This document shows, in pieces, positions 44,926-55,017 of a stretch of DNA of 64,000 nt. The position numbers and the translations under genes are program-made. Origin of the DNA: Myotis daubentonii (Eukaryota; Chordata; Mammalia; Chiroptera; Vespertilionidae); the NCBI RefSeq assembly GCF_963259705.1, contig NC_081861.1, positions 65,949,623 to 66,013,622 on the forward strand, in the 5' to 3' direction. Under the pieces are notes generated by a model. That model was not told the origin of the DNA. It saw nothing but the letters and a program-made list of their open reading frames with translations, and did not search any database. Each line of letters starts with the position of its first letter. Position 1 is the first letter of the stretch.

Positions 44926-45719
44926 CATGAGTGGCCAGATTATTATGACCACCTGACGTTTGCAGGCAAATTAGCAGTACACTGCATCATATGGGATATG
45001 GAAGCCGAAGGCCTGTTCGAACACCTTTGCTGTCTGCAGTTACCAAGATGTCTCCAATGTGCACAGGAACACGAGGATTGGACAGTAGAGCATTGGAAAA
45101 AAGTCATGTGGTCTGATGAATCACGTTTCCAGTTGCATCATGCAGATGGCAGAGTGAGAATTTGGCAGAAACAGCATGAAAGCATGCACCCCACATGCAT
45201 GAGTACAACCCTTCAAGCTGGTGGGGGCAGTGTTATGGTTTGGGACATGTTTTCCTGGCATGATTTTGGGCCCTTTAATTCGTGTGGAACAACGTCTGAA
45301 TAGCACAACATACCTAAGTATCTTTACTGATCAAGTTCATCCTATCATGTTGATGGTGTATCCCAATGGAGATGGCTCTTCCAACAAGACAATGTGCCAT
45401 GCCACGGTGCTCATATTGTGCAGGAGTGCTTTCAAGAACATGAGGGAGATTTTGCCTTGCTTAGGTGGCCCCCACAATCACCAGATTTCAATCCAATTGA
45501 GCATTTGTGGGATGAAGTTAAAAGAGCCATCAGGCAGCTGGTTCCACAACCATCAAATCTCACAGAACTGGACAGTGCTACTCATCAGACATGGTGTCAG
45601 ATTCCTCGCATCACCTTTCAACATCTTGTGGAGGCAATGCCAAGAAGAATTACCGCAGTATTGAAGGCAAAAGGTGGCCAACAAAGTACTGATGGGGTGG
45701 TCATAATAATCTGGACACT
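44926..45719 (+). mobile_element. Inner Tc1-like element, 5'-deleted
   Basis: An inner left end GAGTGGCCAGATTATTATG at 44930 and an inner right end TCATAATAATCTGGACAC at 45701-45718 bracket the transposase remnant. The left terminal sequence shows about 50 bp of similarity to the outer end, then jumps into mid-transposase sequence, so the DNA-binding domain is deleted. Confidence 0.75.
44990..45694 (+). pseudogene. Tc1-like DDE transposase remnant (DD34E type)
   Basis: The catalytic half of a Tc1/mariner-superfamily transposase, split over at least three frames. In order: WTVEHWKKVMWSDESRFQL with the first Asp (about 45077-45133), GGGSVMVWDMFSW (45221-45259), QQDNVPCHGAHIVQECF with the second Asp (45380-45430), and PDFNPIEHLWDEVKRAI with the Glu (about 45483-45533). 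The paired N-terminal DNA-binding domain is missing, and frameshifts lie near 45250-45300 and 45340-45400. All three acidic residues survive but no working protein can be made. Confidence 0.88.
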
Positions 45720-45954
45720 ATATATATATATCCCACATTCAAAGTCTGTTAAATCGCATTGTTTACCCATATCTTCAGGAAAAAAAAACACACAAACTTC
45801 TACTGTCGTGGTAAACAACCTGCTTCCCTATTTAAAATGGTCTGGTCCTCTAGCAACTTCAGCGCAAAATTATAGCTAATTTGCCTACAAACATCAGGTG
45901 GTCATAATAATCTGGCCACACAGTGTTTATATATATACTGTAGACATAATATAC

Positions 45955-46090
45955 ATTTTGTCTTTTCCCCAATACAATGTAAGCTCATAAGGACAGAGAT
46001 TTTCCTTATGTTTTGTTAACTGTTGTATATCTAGTGCCTAAAATAGTATCTGGAACGTAGGTGTTGAACATCTGTTGAATGAGAATAGTA
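45955..46090 (+). mobile_element. L2 LINE 3' end, sense
   Basis: Typical L2 tail words: CAATACAATGTAAGCTCATA, AGGACAGAGATTTT, GTATATCTAGTGCCTAAAAT, and a final CATCTGTTGAATGA. Confidence 0.7.
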
Positions 46091-46399
46091 CAAACCTACC
46101 TGCAATTTTTACCACATCCTCTCCATGACTTGCATATGCTGTTTGTTCCCTCTGCCAGTAATGTCCTCCCTACTTCAATAGGCCACATTACCCTTTAAGG
46201 GCTTACAAATAGTCTGAAGAGTCACTTTATTTGGAAGCATTCTTTGAATCACATTAAGCTTAATTAATTGTCACCCTTCTGTAATTCTTATGTTGTCACA
46301 GAATATTATGATTGTGTTTCTTGTCTGTAGTCTCAACAAGTTTGTGAGTCCCTTCAAGGCAATGAATCTCTGATCAGAATAGCTCGGTGTAATATAAAG

Positions 46400-46735
46400 T
46401 GTTTTTTATTAATTTACATTTTAGTTACAGTTGACATACACATTATATTAGTTTCAAGTGTGCAACATATTGATTAGATATTTATATGCCTTACAAAGTA
46501 GTCACTTCAATAAATCTAGAATCCATCTGGCACCATACCTAGTTGTTGTAATATTACTGCTTATGTTCCTTATGCTGTATTTTACATCCCCGTGACTATT
46601 TTTATCGCTGCCAATTTGTACTTCTGAATCCCTTTTACCTTTTTGATGCATCCCTCCAGCCCCTCTCCCACCTGGAAACCATCAATTTGCTCTGTTTATC
46701 TACAAGTGTGCTTCTGTTTTGTTCATTTATATTTC
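46400..46735 (-). mobile_element. L1M 3' end, antisense
   Basis: Reversed L1M 3' UTR (ATTTTAGTTACAGTTGACAT, TTAGTTTCAAGTGTGCAAC, CTGGCACCATACCTAGTTG), similar in family to the start of 33175-35325. Confidence 0.78.
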
Positions 46736-47049
46736 TTTTTTAAATTTTTTCATTTATCTTTATTGCTGAAAGTATTACAGATGTCCCCTCTCTCTCCATT
46801 ATCCCCCACTACCCCACTCCTATCCCCTCCCAGGCCTTCACCTCACTATTGTCTGTCCATGGGTTATGCATTTATGCATATCATTTCTTTGGATAATCTT
46901 CCCCCCACACACACACTTTCCTCTGAAATTAATCAGTCTGTTGCATGCTTCCATGTCTCTGGATCTATTTTGTTCGTCAGTTTATTTAGTTCATTAGATT
47001 CCACATATAAGTGAGATCATGTGATACTTGTCTTTCTGTGACTGGCTTA

Positions 47050-48325
47050 CTAGGTGTACTAGTTAATAATGTGGGTTTTTCAATAGATGGAGTTACACAC
47101 ATGTTGATACATATGCGATTTGATATGTATGCTATTTTGTGGTATTGATAGCAAGCTTCAAAACTTCATATGTCAAATTTGCTGAAGCTGTTAACATCAT
47201 AGATCTTTTTATGCTTAAAAATGTCAAATTTGTGCCAAAAAAAGAGCATTTGCAGAATGTTTTAATACATTACTTTATTTTGAAGAAAAGTGCTGCTGAA
47301 TACTTTGGGAAGCTTATGGTGAACATGCTGCATCTCAAGGTACTTGTCAACACTGGTTTAAATGCTTTAAAAGTGATGATTTCAATGTGAAAGACAAAGA
47401 AAATCCAGGTCAAATGAAAAAGTTTGGAAACCAACAATTACAAGCATTATTGGATGAACATGCGTGTCAAACTCAAAAACAACGTGCAGAAAGATTGAAA
47501 GTTGCTCAGCAAACAATTTCTGACCATTTACAAGCAATGGGAAGGATTTTAAAGGAAGGGAAATGGGTGCCACATCAACTGAACGAAAGACAAATGGAAA
47601 ACCGAAAAGTCATCAGTGGTATCTTGCTTCGATGGCACGAAAGAAAGTCTTTTTTGCATCGAATTGTGACTGGCGATGAAAAGTGGGTTTATTTTGAGAA
47701 TCCCAAATGCACAAAATCATGGGTTGATCCAGGTCAACCATCAACATGGACTGCAAGACCAAATTGCTTCAGAAAGAAGACAATGCTCTGCGTTTGGTGG
47801 AATCAGGAAGGTGTGGTGTATTATGAGCTTCTAAAACCAGGTGAAACCATTAATACTGATCACTCCCAACAACAAATAATCAATTTGAACCACGCTTTTG
47901 ATCATAAAATGACCAGAATGGGCCAGAAGACACAGCAAAGTAATTTTGCTTCATGATGATGCACCATCACACACTTCAAAACCAGTTAAAGACACGTTAA
48001 AAGATCTTGCCTGGGAAATATTAACCCACCCGCTGTATTCACCAGACCTTGCTCCTTCAGATTACCCCTTGTCCTGATCGATGGCACACGCACTTTCTGA
48101 GCAGCACTTCAAAACGTATGAAGAAGTGGAAGATTGGGTCTCTGAATGATTTGCCTCAAAACTAGAAAAGTTCTATTGGGACAGTATCCACAATTACCGG
48201 AAAGATGGGGGAAATGTGTAGTTGGCGAAGGACATTACTTTGAATAAAGCACTTTTGATGTTTCTCTTGAAATTATCGTGTTTTCTTTGATTACAAAATC
48301 CGCCATTATTAACCGATAAACCTTA
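47050..48325 (+). mobile_element. Mariner-like element, near full length
   Basis: 1276 bp with imperfect ~31-bp terminal inverted repeats (left CTAGGTGTACTAGTTAATAA, right, reversed, TAAGGTTTATCGGTTAATAA). It is flanked by the duplicated TA dinucleotide, and removing it restores the surrounding L1. The length fits a complete mariner. Confidence 0.93.
47209..48221 (+). pseudogene. Mariner transposase pseudogene (D,D34D)
   Basis: A cut-and-paste transposase of about 340 residues, spread over three frames. The N-terminal helix-turn-helix region (FVPKKEHLQNVLIHYF) is followed by a frame change near 47360-47390. The largest open piece (47387-47956) has AERLKVAQQTISDHLQAMG, WVPHQLNERQ and RIVTGDEKWVYFENP with the first Asp. 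A second shift near 47935 leads to LLHDDAPSH (second Asp) and YSPDLAPSDY (third Asp), then further stops at about 48077 and 48150. It is inactive. Confidence 0.92.
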
Positions 48326-49043
48326 TATTTCACTTAGCATAATGCTCTCCAGCTTCCTCCATGCTGTCTCAAAGAATAAGCGATCCTTCTTTTTTTTACA
48401 ACCCAATGGTGCTCCGTTGTGTAAATGTACCACATCTTTTTTATCCACTCATCTATTGATGGGCACTTGGGCTGTTTCCTGATCTTAGCTATTGTAAATA
48501 GCACTTCTATGAACATAGCGGTGCCTATATTCTTTCCAATTGGTGTTTCTGGCTCCTTAGATATTTTCCTAGGAGTAGGATCACTGGGTCAAATGGCAGT
48601 TTCCATTTTTAAATTTTTGAGGAAACTCCATACTATTCTTCACAGTGGCTGCACCAGCCTGCATTCCCACCAGTAGTGCACCAGGGTTCACTTTTCTCCA
48701 AATCCTCACCAACACTTGTCATTTGAGGATTTATTGATGATAGCCATTCTAGCAGGTGCGAGGAGATATCTCATTGTAGTTTTAACCTGCATCTCTCTGT
48801 TGATTAGTGATATTGAGCATCTTTTCATGTATCTGTTGGCCATCAGTATATCCTCTTTGGAGAAATGGCTATCCATGACCTCTGCCCATTTTTAATCAAA
48901 TAGTGTTTTTGGTTTTTTTTTCAAGTTGCACAATCTTGCTTGGTATTTATTTTTAAAATGAGAAGTTTACTATGACAAACATTTAATGTAACAAAAAATC
49001 ATAAATTGACTTAATATAAAGAACATATTTTATTATAGTAACA

Positions 49044-50023
49044 CTAGGGGCCCGGTGCACGAAATTCGTGCACTGGGTGTGTGTGTGGGGGAGTGTTCCT
49101 CAGCCCAGCCTGCCCCCTCTCACATACTGGGAGCCCTCAGGCGTTGACCCCATCACCCTCCAATCGCAGGATCGGCCCCTTGCCCAGGCCTGACGCCTCC
49201 GCCAGAGGTGTCAGGCTTGGACAGGGGACCCCCATCTCCCCCTGATCACTGGCTCTGGCCCCCGCCCAGGCCTGAGGCCTCTGGCCCAGGAATCATTCCT
49301 GGGCAGGGGACCCCCATCTCCCTCTGATCGCTTGCTCCACCCCCCGCCCAAGCCTGACGCCTCTGACCCAGGCTTCAGGCCTGGGCAAGGGGACCATAAT
49401 ATCCCCCCAATCCCCGGCTCCGCCCCCCACCCAGGCCTGATGCCTCGGCCAGAGGAGTTGACCCTCATCACCCTCCGATCACCAATCACCGGATCGGCCC
49501 CTTGACCAAGCCTGAGGCCTCCGGCAGAGGTGTCAGGCCTGGGCAGGGGACCCCCAGCTGCAGCGGCCCCGCGATCGTGGGCTCCGCTTTAGGCCCAGGC
49601 AAGGGACCCCTAGCTCCCGGGACTGCCAGCTTCGACCGTGTCCAGCTCCCATCGCTGGCTCCACCCCACTTCCTGCTATCACTGGCCAGGGTGGCAAAGG
49701 CGCCTGATTCTCCGATCATGGCTGGGGGCCAGGGCAAAGGCGGCCCCAGGGCCGCCTTTGCCCTGCCTCCCAGCTCTTAGCTCCCCCCTGGGTTTCCGAT
49801 CACTGTCAGTGGCAGGGGGCTTCTTCCTGCTTTCCCTTTCGCCTCCCTGCATTGTGCCTACATATGCAAATTAACCGCCATCTTGTTGGCAGTTAACTGC
49901 CAATCTTAGTTGGCAGTTAACTGCCAATCATAGTTGGCAGTTAATTTGCATATAGCCCTGATTAGCCAATGAAAAGGGTATCGTCGTACGCCAATTACCA
50001 TTTTTCTCTTTTATTAGATAGGA
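49044..50023 (-). mobile_element. Large HeliBat-type Helitron (980 bp)
   Basis: It starts CTAGGGGCCCGGTGCACG with the perfect hairpin GTGCACGAAATTCGTGCAC (49055-49073) and ends CTTTTATTAGATAGGA. The middle (about 49100-49860) is GC-rich and holds repeated CAGGCCTGA(C/G)GCCTC blocks. Overlapping plus and minus frames there have no domain and reflect GC richness. Near its 5' end is a palindromic repeat (49886-49944). Confidence 0.9.
49886..49944. repeat. Palindromic 24-bp tandem repeat in Helitron 5' region
   Basis: TTGGCAGTTAACTGCCAA, a perfect 18-bp palindrome, at 49886-49903 and 49910-49927, and its first half again at 49934-49944. The period is exactly 24 bp. Confidence 0.95.
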
Positions 50024-50099
50024 TAATATAAAGGTGCCTGCACCTGATATTATATGAACAAAATAATTTAAATCTTTTTTATGTTGGTAAACACTTTTT

Positions 50100-50450
50100 A
50101 AACTTTATTTTTATTGTTTAACACTGTTACAGATGTCTTCATCACCCCACTTTTCCCAACTTATTTTTTTGTATGTTGAGCTGTATGACTTCTTTATATA
50201 TTTTGGATATTTATCTCTTATTATATATATTATTTGTAAATATCTTTTTTGTTTTGTTAGTGATTTCCTTTGTGGTACAAAAGCTTTTTAAGTTTGATGT
50301 GGTTCCATTTATTTTTGCTTTTGTTGCCTTTGCCTTAAGAGACATATCTAAAGTTATATTGTTGAGACCAATGTCAAAGAGTTTATTGCTTATGTTTTGT
50401 TCTAGGAGGGAACAATATAAAGTGTCTTGTAGACACAGATAGGTAGAATT
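50100..50450 (-). mobile_element. L1 fragments, antisense
   Basis: Short reversed L1 3' UTR (TTTATTTTTATTG, GTTACAGATGTC, about 50103-50160) followed by an older reversed L1 ORF2 segment (to about 50407). The minus frame 50211-50483 carries degenerate ORF2 residues. Confidence 0.65.
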
Positions 50451-50474
50451 TTGCCTTAGATGAATGCTCGCTGG

Positions 50475-51739
50475 AAAGATCACTTAATTTCAGTGATCAT
50501 CAGTTTCTTCATATGAAGAGGGTAATTATTGATGTTTGATATGAAAGTGAAATGATGATGATATGTACTTAAAGGGCCTCACATTTTGCTAAACACATAG
50601 TATGCCTACAAAAAAGGCAAACATTATCTCTGTCTTCCCCCACAATCACTTAACAGAACCCCAGTTATAAAGTAGGTGCTGAGTACATGTTTGAATCAAT
50701 GAATTAATAAACATTTCACCTGTCTGTCCATGTCCCCACAATTTCAATTTCTGGAATTCCCTCTATATAGTGTTCTAGAGCCAGCTGGTACCAGCTTACA
50801 AGAGCTAATTGTGTACATCTCTTCTCAATTCTGTGTTCACAGAGTCTCATTGGTAGCTTGAAGTCAGCAATGGTGGGAGTATTTACACATAGAAATCAAG
50901 TGCTATACATCACGTTCTAGCACTGTCCCACCTGACTTATATACAGCAATATTACAATGGATAGGGAAGACATCAGAGATCATAATGACTGGAATTTATA
51001 TAACCTGTGACAAATACAGTGTCCTTTAGATAGCCATGAAATTATAAGAGCCTCTAGATATGAAAACTGTGGACTTTCTATAATTTGAATATATTTTCAA
51101 CAAAAAAATCATATTTATAAAATACAGTGTTTGTGCTACTAGATAAATTAACAATACTGGGTCTGGAAAGGTGTAAGGATTTGTTTAAGATAAAGCATCA
51201 TGGGGTAGTGGGTATAACCCTTCCCTAGGAGTTAGCTATGAGATCTAGAGCTAGATGTTGAGAAGTAATATAACATTTGGTCCTCAGGCACCCCATCTAG
51301 TAAATGAAAATACTCTCTTTCTTGACTGATGTCAATAGTCCAGATCTGACTCTTTTGAAGGCTTTATGGAAGCATAGTATAATGAACAGTACCTTGGACT
51401 AGAGATAAAAAGATATCCCTGACTAGTCTTAAATCTGTCATTTTTTGTCAAGTGTCAAGATAGATCACAAATAAAATGGTACACACATTTATATAAGGCT
51501 CAAATGTAACCTTAGCATGCTCTTTAAATTATTAATAAGATGACAAGGCTGTAAGTGTATAATCTTGGATTCATTTTACTACCAGGTTAATTGTCTGCCC
51601 AATTAATTTCTGTCTCACTAGGGGCAAGTTGGTAAAATTGGTAATAACTAACAATTTTTTTTTTTACTAATTGTTGGCATCATAAAAATAAACTCTACTC
51701 AATTCATGTCAATTTTCTTAATCTTAGTGAGAACAGAAA
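50475..51739. other. No gene seen; probable MIR traces
   Basis: No coding signal. Weak MIR-like phrases occur around 50480-50620 (TCAGTTTCTTCATATGAAGA) and 51195-51320 (CTCAGGCACCCCATCTAGTA). Neither is firm. Confidence 0.4.
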
Positions 51740-51939
51740 NNNNNNNNNNNNNNNNNNNNNNNNNNNNNNNNNNNNNNNNNNNNNNNNNNNNNNNNNNNNN
51801 NNNNNNNNNNNNNNNNNNNNNNNNNNNNNNNNNNNNNNNNNNNNNNNNNNNNNNNNNNNNNNNNNNNNNNNNNNNNNNNNNNNNNNNNNNNNNNNNNNNN
51901 NNNNNNNNNNNNNNNNNNNNNNNNNNNNNNNNNNNNNNN
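51740..51939. other. Assembly gap (200 N)
   Basis: Exactly 200 N. The round number suggests an estimated or placeholder scaffold gap. Translated frames through it are meaningless. Confidence 1.
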
Positions 51940-52317
51940 GATTGAGAGAAACCATTCTTTTATTATGATAGTTCTAATACCTTCTCAGAATAGTAGTTCT
52001 GTAAAGGAAAGTCCAAAGGCAATTACACATTGGGAAAAAAAAGTCCCAGTCCTCCCCCCACATAGCGATTTTCTAATCACATTTATAGCAGGTTTTGTCA
52101 GATTATAAAGAATTGTTAATTTCATTTGTATTTGTTATAGAAATGTGGTCCCTACATTCTCATAGTTTCTCATCTAAAACAGGCACTAGTGATTTAGTTC
52201 AGCCACACAAACACTAAACAAGATCATAATGGGAGGGAATATAGTTGATGTGTTAGTATAAAGCAAAACAGGATAAGCAACAGAACCAACAGCAAAAAGA
52301 CTTTCTCATCTAGGTTA

Positions 52318-52440
52318 CACATTAGCTGGGAGCCTGACTTCTGGTTCAATTCCCAGTTCTGTTACTGGCGCAACCCACTGCCTTGGGCAAATCACTTAAC
52401 CTGCTCAAGTGTTTGACTTCCTGAGAAGTGAATGAAGCAA
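52318..52440 (+). mobile_element. MIR SINE fragment, sense
   Basis: GGGAGCCTGACTTCTGGTTC, CCAGTTCTGTTACTGGC, CTTGGGCAAATCACTTAACC: the 5' half of a MIR. Confidence 0.72.
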
Positions 52441-52875
52441 AGACACAGCCTAATGTTTATGCAACATTTACGGCTCCTGGAAACATAATGCCACAATGTC
52501 TGGTGATAGAGATCAGAGAACATACTCTTTAAATGCTAGCTGCAATTTTGTAGACTCTCAGTGTCCACATAAGAGCATCATATTTGATGTTAGATACAAA
52601 ATTACATGTTTTACCCTTCAAATCGATAACATGCTGCTTAGTCTAAATAATTTACCTGCTTTTCTTCAAGGAAAATGCCATTTGCCTTCTGTCAGTATCT
52701 CTTTCAAGATCGCGAAAGAACTTTATCTAATTATGTGCAGAAATAGTATGAACATTCTTTCAGGATCCTGATACAGTGCAAATGAGCCTATTCATCCCTA
52801 GGTTGACCTATTCTGACTCATGCTGGGCATTACAGAACATAATACTGGGTGTTTAGGAACATGCCTCAGTAGTCA

Positions 52876-53130
52876 ATAAAAGTAACTGCCGTTTATTGAG
52901 TGACTGCAATTTGCCAGTTGTTTATACAGATTCTTAGGTAATCCTCACAACTGCTCTGCAAAGTTAGTGTTATCTTCCTTTGTATGTGAAAACCCTAAGG
53001 TTCAGAGAGATAAAGGAACTTGACCAAGGCCAAATAACTAATAAATAACAAGTTGAAATTCATATTACAATCCAACCCTATTAGAGCCCAAACCCATACT
53101 CCTAACCAGTATACTCTACTGCTTCCTTGT
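52876..53130 (+). mobile_element. MIR SINE, sense
   Basis: The 3' part of a MIR in order: TTTATTGAGTGACTGCAATT, GTAATCCTCACAACTGC, AAGGTTCAGAGAGATAAAGG, TTGACCAAGGCCAAATAAC, CTCCTAACCAGTATACTC. Confidence 0.85.
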
Positions 53131-53542
53131 CTGGGTTCTGCCCAATGGAAGAATGAGTCCATTTCTTAATTCTCTAAGCACTTTCAAATTTCATATGCAG
53201 AGGGGATTGTGATCACAACTTGGAATACACAGCCTAACCCTTTAATAGGCATGTTTTTTTAAGTCCTTCTGCTAGAAATGACACCAAAAGTTTGGACTAC
53301 ATTTCTTTGATTCATTAGTACATTACAGTAAGAAACATGGTCAAAAATTGACAAAATAAGGAATTATTGGAAAATTCTTTTCTCTTTACTTAGGACAAGT
53401 TTTCTTTAACTAATATTTTGCAATGAGATGAAAAAAATATATAATCAATGAAACTCCCTTTAGGAGAAAGACTACATTTGTCCAGAAGAAATTCATGGAC
53501 AAACTGATACGAGGGATAAGTTGAGGCAGAGTTTTATGTTAA

Positions 53543-54059
53543 TGTTAGGGGAAGAAATAGAAAAATGGGACTAGCTACAATTATAAAAAATATTACTCAT
53601 ACTCTGTTAACCATGACTGTTCTGTTCTGATTAGAGAAAGCACATTCTAACCTGGCTGAGAGTTATATGCCCTAGGACAAGGGAGCTAACATCAAATGCA
53701 GTCCATCTCCCTTTTCCAAGAAGTGCTTGGATTAGCAACCTTGTTGCTGAGACAATCTAGTCCAGGAGGCTCCTGCCCTTTCCAACCCCCAGTCCTATTG
53801 CCTGTAACCTATAATGATTATCCCACGCCTACTTTCCCATACCTGTCATTCCTACTTTCCCATGTAATCTTTGTCCTTCAACACAATATAACCAGCAAGT
53901 TTATGGGGGAGGGACAGAGAAAATTTTTGTGGATGACCTGCTGCTCTTCCATACTACCCACATTATTGGAATAAACGCTCATATATGATTCAACCCTGTC
54001 TCTGCTTAATTGGCTCAAGTAGTGACAGGCATCCCAGACCCATTGGTTGTCCAGTTACA
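53543..54059 (+). mobile_element. Solo ERV LTR, sense
   Basis: 517 bp starting TGTTAG and ending GTTACA, flanked by the 4-bp repeat TTAA (53539-53542 and 54060-54063). An AATAAA lies near 53972, with a T/G-rich U5 after it. The 4-bp duplication fits a gammaretrovirus-like (class I) ERV, which is inference. It shares long stretches with the retrocopy at 31829-32309, for example TTTTTGTGGATGACCTGCTG. No internal genes. Frames at 53696-53974 and 54047-54766 are not genes. Confidence 0.8.
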
Positions 54060-54328
54060 TTAATAGTAAGGACATCTGTAAGATAGGACAAATGAAGGCT
54101 GGAATTCAGTCTGCACTTGGCTTGCAAAGCTCTGCATTCCAGTGCAAGGCTGCCACAATCTGGAGGAAGAGATGCCTTTGGTATTTCACATGGTGCACTC
54201 TTGAGGTTGTATACACCCAAAGAGAATGCCCTTTTCTAATGCATGTAAGAATAATCTATAGATTAGAGCAAACCATGTCCCCTTTTACATTCTGGCTACA
54301 TTTTGATTCTTCAAACTCTACATTTTTA

Positions 54329-54555
54329 TTTTATTTTATTTTAAAAATATATTTTATTGATTTTTTACAGAGAAGAAGGGAGAGGGATAGAGAGCTAGAA
54401 ACATCGATGAGAGAGAAACATCGATCAGCTGCCTCCTGCATGCCCTCCACTGGGGATGAGCCCGCAACCAAGGTACATGCCCTTGACCGGAATCGAACCT
54501 GGGACCCTTGCGTCTGCAGGCTGACGCTCTATCCACTGAGCCAAACCGGTTCAGC
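54329..54555 (-). mobile_element. Ves SINE, antisense
   Basis: Full-length reversed Ves with a well-kept head (CTGAGCCAAACCGGTT), flanked by a 17-bp duplication with one mismatch: CAAACTCTACATTTTTA (54312-54328) / CAAACTTTACATTTTTA (54556-54572). Confidence 0.97.
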
Positions 54556-54580
54556 CAAACTTTACATTTTTAAACTAGTA

Positions 54581-54828
54581 CTAAAGGCCCAGTGCATACA
54601 CTGGTGGGGTCCCTTGGCCAGGTCTGCACCCTCTCGCAATCCAGGACCCCCCAGGGGATGTAGGATAGCTGGTTTCAGCCCGATCCCCACAGTTCTGATC
54701 CAGACAGGAGGGAGCCCGATCCTGTACATTGAGCATCTGTCCCCTGGTGGTCAGTGCATGTCATAGCGACCGGTCGACCAGTTGTTCAGTCGTTTGGTTG
54801 CTAAGGCTTTTATATACTAGTATATAGG
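54581..54828 (-). mobile_element. HeliBat-type Helitron, degenerate
   Basis: It starts CTAAAGGCCCAGTGCATA (CTAG changed to CTAA), contains CCCCTGGTGGTCAGTGCATG, and ends near TACTAGTATATAGG. The hairpin is shortened. Confidence 0.82.
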
Positions 54829-54834
54829 TATATT

Positions 54835-55017
54835 TCAGGCATTCTGCTAAAGCTTTATAAACTGTGTCATTTGATCTAAGTTTTTCACCTACAATCATCT
54901 TTATTTTACAGTAACATGCTCAAAGTTACACAATTCTTAGTGGCAGAGTTTGTATTTGAACAAAGCTTTGTCAGACTCCAAATATCATGCTCTTATCTTT
55001 AAGGCTGTACTGCCACC
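54835..55017 (+). mobile_element. MIR SINE fragment, sense
   Basis: CATTCTGCTAAAGCTTTATA, then TTATTTTACAGTAACATGC, CTCAAAGTTACACAATTC, GTGGCAGAGTTTGTATTTGA: MIR 3' part. Confidence 0.78.

Larger units (their letters stand above)
44727..45925 (+). mobile_element. Nested Tc1-like structure (outer fold-back arms)
   Basis: Outer inverted arms of about 199 and 201 bp: left 44727-44925, right 45725-45925. Both begin CACTG(A/T)GTGGCCAGATTA from the outside and both run into a Tc1-type transposase start (left MGKQWDLTTFEHG in sense; right MGKQCDLTDFECG in antisense). Between them lies a second set of Tc1 ends and the transposase body. It is non-autonomous now. Confidence 0.8.
46745..48905 (-). mobile_element. 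L1 3' end, antisense, split by mariner
   Basis: Reversed young-type L1 3' UTR (CATTTATCTTTATTGCTGAAA at 46750) and the ORF2 C-terminus, broken at the word GGCTTA|TTTCAC by a mariner (47050-48325) and resuming to about 48905. The minus-strand frame 48334-48516 carries the ORF2 segment KIRKQPKCPSIDEWIKK. Confidence 0.88.

Noticed and set aside
49486..49874. Overlapping proline/glycine-rich frames
   Set aside because: They lie in the GC-rich interior of a non-autonomous Helitron and have no recognisable domain.
54047..54766. 239-residue plus-strand open frame, the longest in the window
   Set aside because: It runs across the end of a solo LTR, unique DNA, an antisense Ves SINE and part of a Helitron. 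A real protein would not be built across four independent insertions without evidence of expression.
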